This document shows positions 60,907 to 64,000 of a DNA stretch of 64,000 nt, in pieces (the stretch's first letter is position 1; each line of letters starts with the position of its first letter). The position numbers were made by a program, and so were the translations under genes. Source of the DNA: an uncultured Porphyromonadaceae bacterium (lineage in GTDB: Bacteria > Bacteroidota > Bacteroidia > Bacteroidales > Muribaculaceae); contig CABUPJ010000006.1 in assembly GCA_902493335.1 (NCBI GenBank), positions 14,706 to 78,705 on the forward strand, given 5' to 3'. The notes under the pieces are model-generated. The model made no database searches and was not told the DNA's origin. It worked only from the letters and a program-made list of their open reading frames with translations.

Positions 60907-61362
60907 TCAGCCCTTGACAGGAATCTTCTCGATGCGGCGCTCATGACGGCCGCCCTCAAAAGCCGTGTTCATAAACACATCCACAATCTCAAGCGCAAGC
61001 TCAGGCGCGATAAAACGCGCCGGCAGCACAAGCACATTAGCGTCGTTGTGAGCCCGTGCCAGACGAGCCAGCTCAGGCGTCCAGCACAAAGCAGCGCGCA
61101 CACCCTGATGCTTATTGAGCGTCATCGCGATACCGTTGCCGCTGCCACACATCGCCACACCCGGATAAACCTCGCCCGCCTCGACAGCAAACGCACACGG
61201 ATGAGCGAAATCAGGATAATCACAGCTTGCCTCACTGTCCGTGCCGAAATCACGATAAGCGATACCGTTGGCCTCAAAATAGCCCTCGATCACCGATTTA
61301 AGCTCAAAGCCAGCATGATCGCTGCACAGCCCTACAGGCTTTCCATCAACTAAAATTGACAT
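60907..61362 (-). CDS. rpiB: Ribose-5-phosphate isomerase B
   Basis: 151 residues. Conserved RpiB elements: VGLCSDHAGFELKSVI (DHAG), DFGTDSEASCDYPDFA (DYPD), GVAMCGSGNGIAMTLNK (catalytic Cys in CGSG) and RAHNDANVLVLPAR. It interconverts ribose 5-phosphate and ribulose 5-phosphate in the pentose pathway. Single gene, convergent with asnS. Confidence 0.94.
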   Translation of the reverse strand: MSILVDGKPVGLCSDHAGFELKSVIEGYFEANGIAYRDFGTDSEASCDYPDFAHPCAFAVEAGEVYPGVAMCGSGNGIAMTLNKHQGVRAALCWTPELARLARAHNDANVLVLPARFIAPELALEIVDVFMNTAFEGGRHERRIEKIPVKG

Positions 61363-61455
61363 ATCAAAAACAGATTAAAAAGTGACACAAAAAAATAATT
61401 ACACAAAAATAACAAAAAAAGCCCGTCGATAGTAGGAATATAACCAAAAAAACAC

Positions 61456-61463
61456 TACCTTTG
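61456..61463 (+). promoter_or_regulatory. -7 promoter box (TACCTTTG) for tRNA-Leu
   Basis: TACCTTTG, 23 bp before the first tRNA base. Confidence 0.65.
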
Positions 61464-61485
61464 CACTCACAAACCACCAAACGAT

Positions 61486-61566
61486 GCCCAGGTGGCGGAA
61501 TGGTAGACGCGCTCGTTTCAGGTGCGAGTGCTGCGAGGCGTGCAGGTTCGAGTCCTGTTCTGGGCA
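61486..61566 (+). tRNA. tRNA-Leu (CAG)
   Basis: 81 nt, class II with a variable arm (GTGCTGCGAGGCGT region). The anticodon loop is TTCAGGT (CAG) and the T loop GTTCGAGTC; the acceptor pairs GCCCAG with CTGGGC, discriminator A. No encoded CCA. Accessory DNA begins right after its 3' end. Confidence 0.94.
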
Positions 61567-61570
61567 CAGT

Positions 61571-61620
61571 AAAAGCGACTTAACAAAGTGATATTCACCA
61601 AGTTAAGTCGCCTTCTTTTA
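61571..61620 (+). terminator. Terminator after tRNA-Leu
   Basis: GCGACTTAAC (61575-61584) pairs with GTTAAGTCGC (61602-61611), followed by TTCTTTTATTTTT. Confidence 0.75.
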
Positions 61621-61691
61621 TTTTTACGTGCATATTACGTGCAAAAGGGGCGCATAGTAATAAAAGGTCTGCACGCAGCTTTGAGATAGGT

Positions 61692-62255
61692 TCACTCTTC
61701 TTCGTAGTAGTAGGAGTAGTCGATGCCCTTCATGAACATCTCGCGGTCGTTGATTTTGTCAGTCAGTGCTCCTTCGAGCAGCGCTTTGATGTGCGATGAA
61801 TCCACCACGCTCTCGCGCATCGCTGTCAGATATTCATTCTTGTCAATCCGGCTCCAGTCAACACACCGTGTAAGCGAGCGACGGAGCATCAGGTCAAGCC
61901 AGATGCGAGTGCTGCGGCCATTACCCTCCATAAACGGATGAACCACGTTCATCTCCACGTACTTGTCGGCGATTTCGTCAAGAGTAGTTTCCGGCATACG
62001 TTCAATGGTCGGGATGATGGTCGGAAAGTGTAGGCAGTTGGCAAACGTGAATCCACCCTTCGAGATATTCTTATTCCTTATCTGTCCGGCAAATTCATAC
62101 AAGCCGCCAAACAGATAGGCGTGAATCTGTTGCAGACATTTCATGCTTCCCGGCTCAAGCGAATTGAGCAAACCGCTTTCAAACAATGTGTATGCCTTTT
62201 TACGGCTCTGCCCGTCAATAGTGTTATCGCTATATGTGAACCAGTCAAGGAATCT
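61692..62255 (-). pseudogene. Fic-family protein gene, 5' end cut off by an insertion sequence
   Basis: The remaining frame has the Fic motif HPFMEGNGRSTRIWLDLM (HPFxxGNGR, all catalytic residues kept) and upstream SMKCLQQIHAYLFGGLYEFA. Fic enzymes usually AMPylate protein targets. Reading upstream, the frame stays open through RFLDWFTYSDNTIDGQSRKK and then hits the insertion sequence at 62255; no ATG precedes it. The only start left is a TTG at 62186 (164 residues). The missing N-terminal part should lie beyond the window, after the second 75-bp copy. Confidence 0.88.
62181..62255. repeat. Left copy of the 75-bp direct repeat flanking the IS
   Basis: It begins AAACAATGTGTATGCC and ends CAAGGAATCT, directly against the IS left end; the copy at 63926-64000 looks identical. 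It is fic coding sequence, duplicated by the insertion. Confidence 0.92.
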
Positions 62256-63925
62256 CCTGACTTCGTCACTCTAAAAGCCACAAATTTATAATTATCTAAT
62301 GGATAGATTTTTGTAATTTTGTGTCACCCTAAAATGGGTGACACGCTACAAAAATGTATATCAGGAGGAAGAAATACCCATCAGGTAATGTAGGAATCAT
62401 AGTCGTTGAGAAAATCAGCGGCAAAATGAAAGAACTAACCACAATAGGTATTGCCAAATCGAATGAAGAGGTTGATGCTTTAGTCAAACGGGGTCAGGAA
62501 TGGATCGACAGAGAGCAACAACGCCGACATCCGCGACTTGATCTGTTCGGCGATGAGCGTATAAGGTGCGAACAGGAACGGAAGAACGTCGAACAACTTC
62601 TGAACGGCATAACCAACATTGCCATTGACGGAGCCGACTTGATTCTTGACAAGGTATTTGACAATGTCGGGTTCAACCGTATTGAAGATGGTATTTTTCG
62701 AAAGTTGGTAAAGGCGCGTCTGTCCTATCCGGCGAGCAAGTCGGCCACGGTGGAATATCTGAAGAACCATTTTGACGATGATGTGAGTCTGTCGAAGATT
62801 TACCGCTATCTTGACAAACTAAGCGATAGTCAACACCGTATAGTCCAGGATATAAGTGTGGAACATACCCGGAATATACATGGCGGTCATATCGGAGTAC
62901 TGTTCTACGACGTTACCACGCTTTATTTTGAGGCGGACCATGAGGACGAATTACGTAAGACGGGCTTCTCCAAGGAAGGACGTCACAAGAATCCTCAGAT
63001 AATATTGGGTCTTTTGGTAAGCATCGGCGGCTATCCGCTGGCATACTGCATCCATGAGGGCAACAAATACGAAGGGCATACGATGCTTCCGGTCGTGACT
63101 GAGTTTGTCCGCAGGTATAAACTGGAAGACTTTATCGTTGTGGCAGACTCCGGTCTTATGAACTCCGATAATGTTGCCGAGCTAGAAGCCAATGGCTACA
63201 AATATATAATTGGAGCCAAAATTAAGACTGAATGCAATAAAATCAAGGAATGGATACTGCGCCAGCCGAAAATCGACTGTCAGATGGTGGAATACGACAA
63301 GGGAAGGGAGACGGCAAACGGCCGTTGGTGGGATATACCGACGACCGTGCCCGCAAGGATGCCTATAACCGCGAAAAAGGGTTACGCAGGCTTGAGAAGG
63401 CATACCGCAGAGGGACACTCACCAAGGAAAACATCAACAAGCGCGGTTACAATAAGTTCCTTGCAATGGAGGGTGATGTGAAGGTATCAATCGACTACGA
63501 CAAACTCGAAACAGACGCAAAATGGGACGGGCTGAAAGGATATCTCACGAATACCGACATACCGGCTTCACAGGTATATGTCGCATACCATAACCTGTGG
63601 CATGTGGAGCAGGCATTCCGTATATCCAAGTCCAAAATCGAGATACGGCCTATGTTCCACTTCACGAGACGCCGAATAGAAGCACACATCTGTATCTGCT
63701 TCGTCGCACTGAAGGTATATAAGGAACTGGAACGACTGATGAAACTGGCCGGCATAAATATGAGTGTTGACAAAGTACTGGCCCTTGCTCAGTCCATCGT
63801 TACGATACAGATCACTCTCCCTCAAAACAAGCATACTATCTCACGGACTATGCTCATGAAACGGCATCAATGCATCGCACCTCTCTTCTCTGATGATTTT
63901 TGGGTGACACGTTGACGAAGTCAGG
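62256..63925 (+). mobile_element. IS1634-type insertion sequence (1670 bp)
   Basis: Bounded by 13-bp perfect inverted repeats, CCTGACTTCGTCA at 62256-62268 and its complement at 63913-63925. It carries one transposase gene, here frameshifted. The flanking 75-bp direct repeat fits the IS1634 family, whose founding member is known for long, variable-length target duplications. It interrupts fic. Confidence 0.88.
62354..63915 (+). pseudogene. IS1634-family transposase, frameshifted
   Basis: The first part (62354 onward) has FYDVTTLYFEADHEDELRKT and VVADSGLMNSDNVAELEANG (DDE Asp residues). The second part, in the -1 frame, has RPLVGYTDDRARKDAYNREK and NLWHVEQAFRISKSKIEIRP (Glu region), and ends at 63915. 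AAGGG is repeated in tandem at 63299-63308; removing one copy joins VEYDKG to DGKRPLVG in one frame. The element is therefore probably inactive unless this is a base error or the shift is suppressed. Confidence 0.87.
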
Positions 63926-64000
63926 AAACAATGTGTATGCCTTTTTACGGCTCTGCCCGTCAATAGTGTTATCGCTATATGTGAACCAGTCAAGGAATCT
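63926..64000. repeat. Right copy of the 75-bp direct repeat
   Basis: Same sequence as 62181-62255, starting right after the IS right end and finishing exactly at the window end. Its minus strand resumes the fic reading frame. Confidence 0.9.

Noticed and set aside
62257..62269. Fic N-terminal residues reading DEVRR
   Set aside because: These bases are the 13-bp inverted repeat of the IS, present inverted at the other end, so the match to the fic frame is accidental.

Overview
The window looks like chromosome from a Bacteroidales bacterium, probably of the Muribaculaceae type (family assignment is inference). The supporting signs are Bacteroidota promoters with a TAnnTTTG -7 box in front of many genes, a SusC/SusD polysaccharide utilisation locus, a hybrid two-component regulator, PorSS-like C-terminal tails, and GC-rich coding sequence with AT-rich gaps. 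Most of the window is stable chromosome. The last 2.5 kb is accessory DNA carrying an insertion sequence.

Layout. 0-1.3 kb: a small ribbon-helix-helix-like protein and an SPFH/band-7 membrane protein, divergent from what follows. 1.3-14.7 kb: a nine-gene run, apparently one operon from a single promoter. It encodes a surface lipoprotein, an unknown protein, four glycosyltransferases (two of them tandem paralogues), a protein with four zinc ribbons, a transmembrane Ser/Thr kinase and a four-module AAA+ ATPase with its own zinc ribbon. This is the best candidate for an undescribed system. 14.8-17.5 kb: rpmH and a secreted BspA-like leucine-rich-repeat protein. 17.5-22.5 kb: a cell-wall peptide salvage operon (LysE-type exporter, CBM9-like protein, transglutaminase-like protein, SH3-NlpC/P60 peptidase, dipeptide epimerase).

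22.6-43.7 kb: a GH13 alpha-amylase-type enzyme, then a fructan utilisation locus. The locus has a fructose-type hybrid sensor, GH32 fructosidase, MFS sugar permease, fructokinase, a tyrosine recombinase, SusC, SusD, two DUF4960-type proteins and a LamG-GH32 enzyme. SusC carries an in-frame TAA at codon 404. The second GH32 has Glu where the family nucleophile Asp is expected. A GTGCAATGC element lies exactly 64 bp upstream of the -7 box of both the GH32 and susC promoters, which suggests one operator for the sensor.

43.8-61.6 kb: mainly housekeeping genes (lpxB, tadA-like deaminase, rnz, two tRNA-Val, purB, pepD, an ECF sigma operon, a pseudouridine synthase with a long Asn/Gly/Arg repeat tail, asnS, rpiB, tRNA-Leu). 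Mixed in are a Doc-type toxin module, a DUF4143-type ATPase preceded by three 23-bp repeats, a muramidase and two copies of a conserved leader RNA. 61.6-64 kb: a fic gene cut by an IS1634-type element. The element is flanked by a 75-bp direct repeat, and its transposase is broken by a 5-bp tandem duplication.
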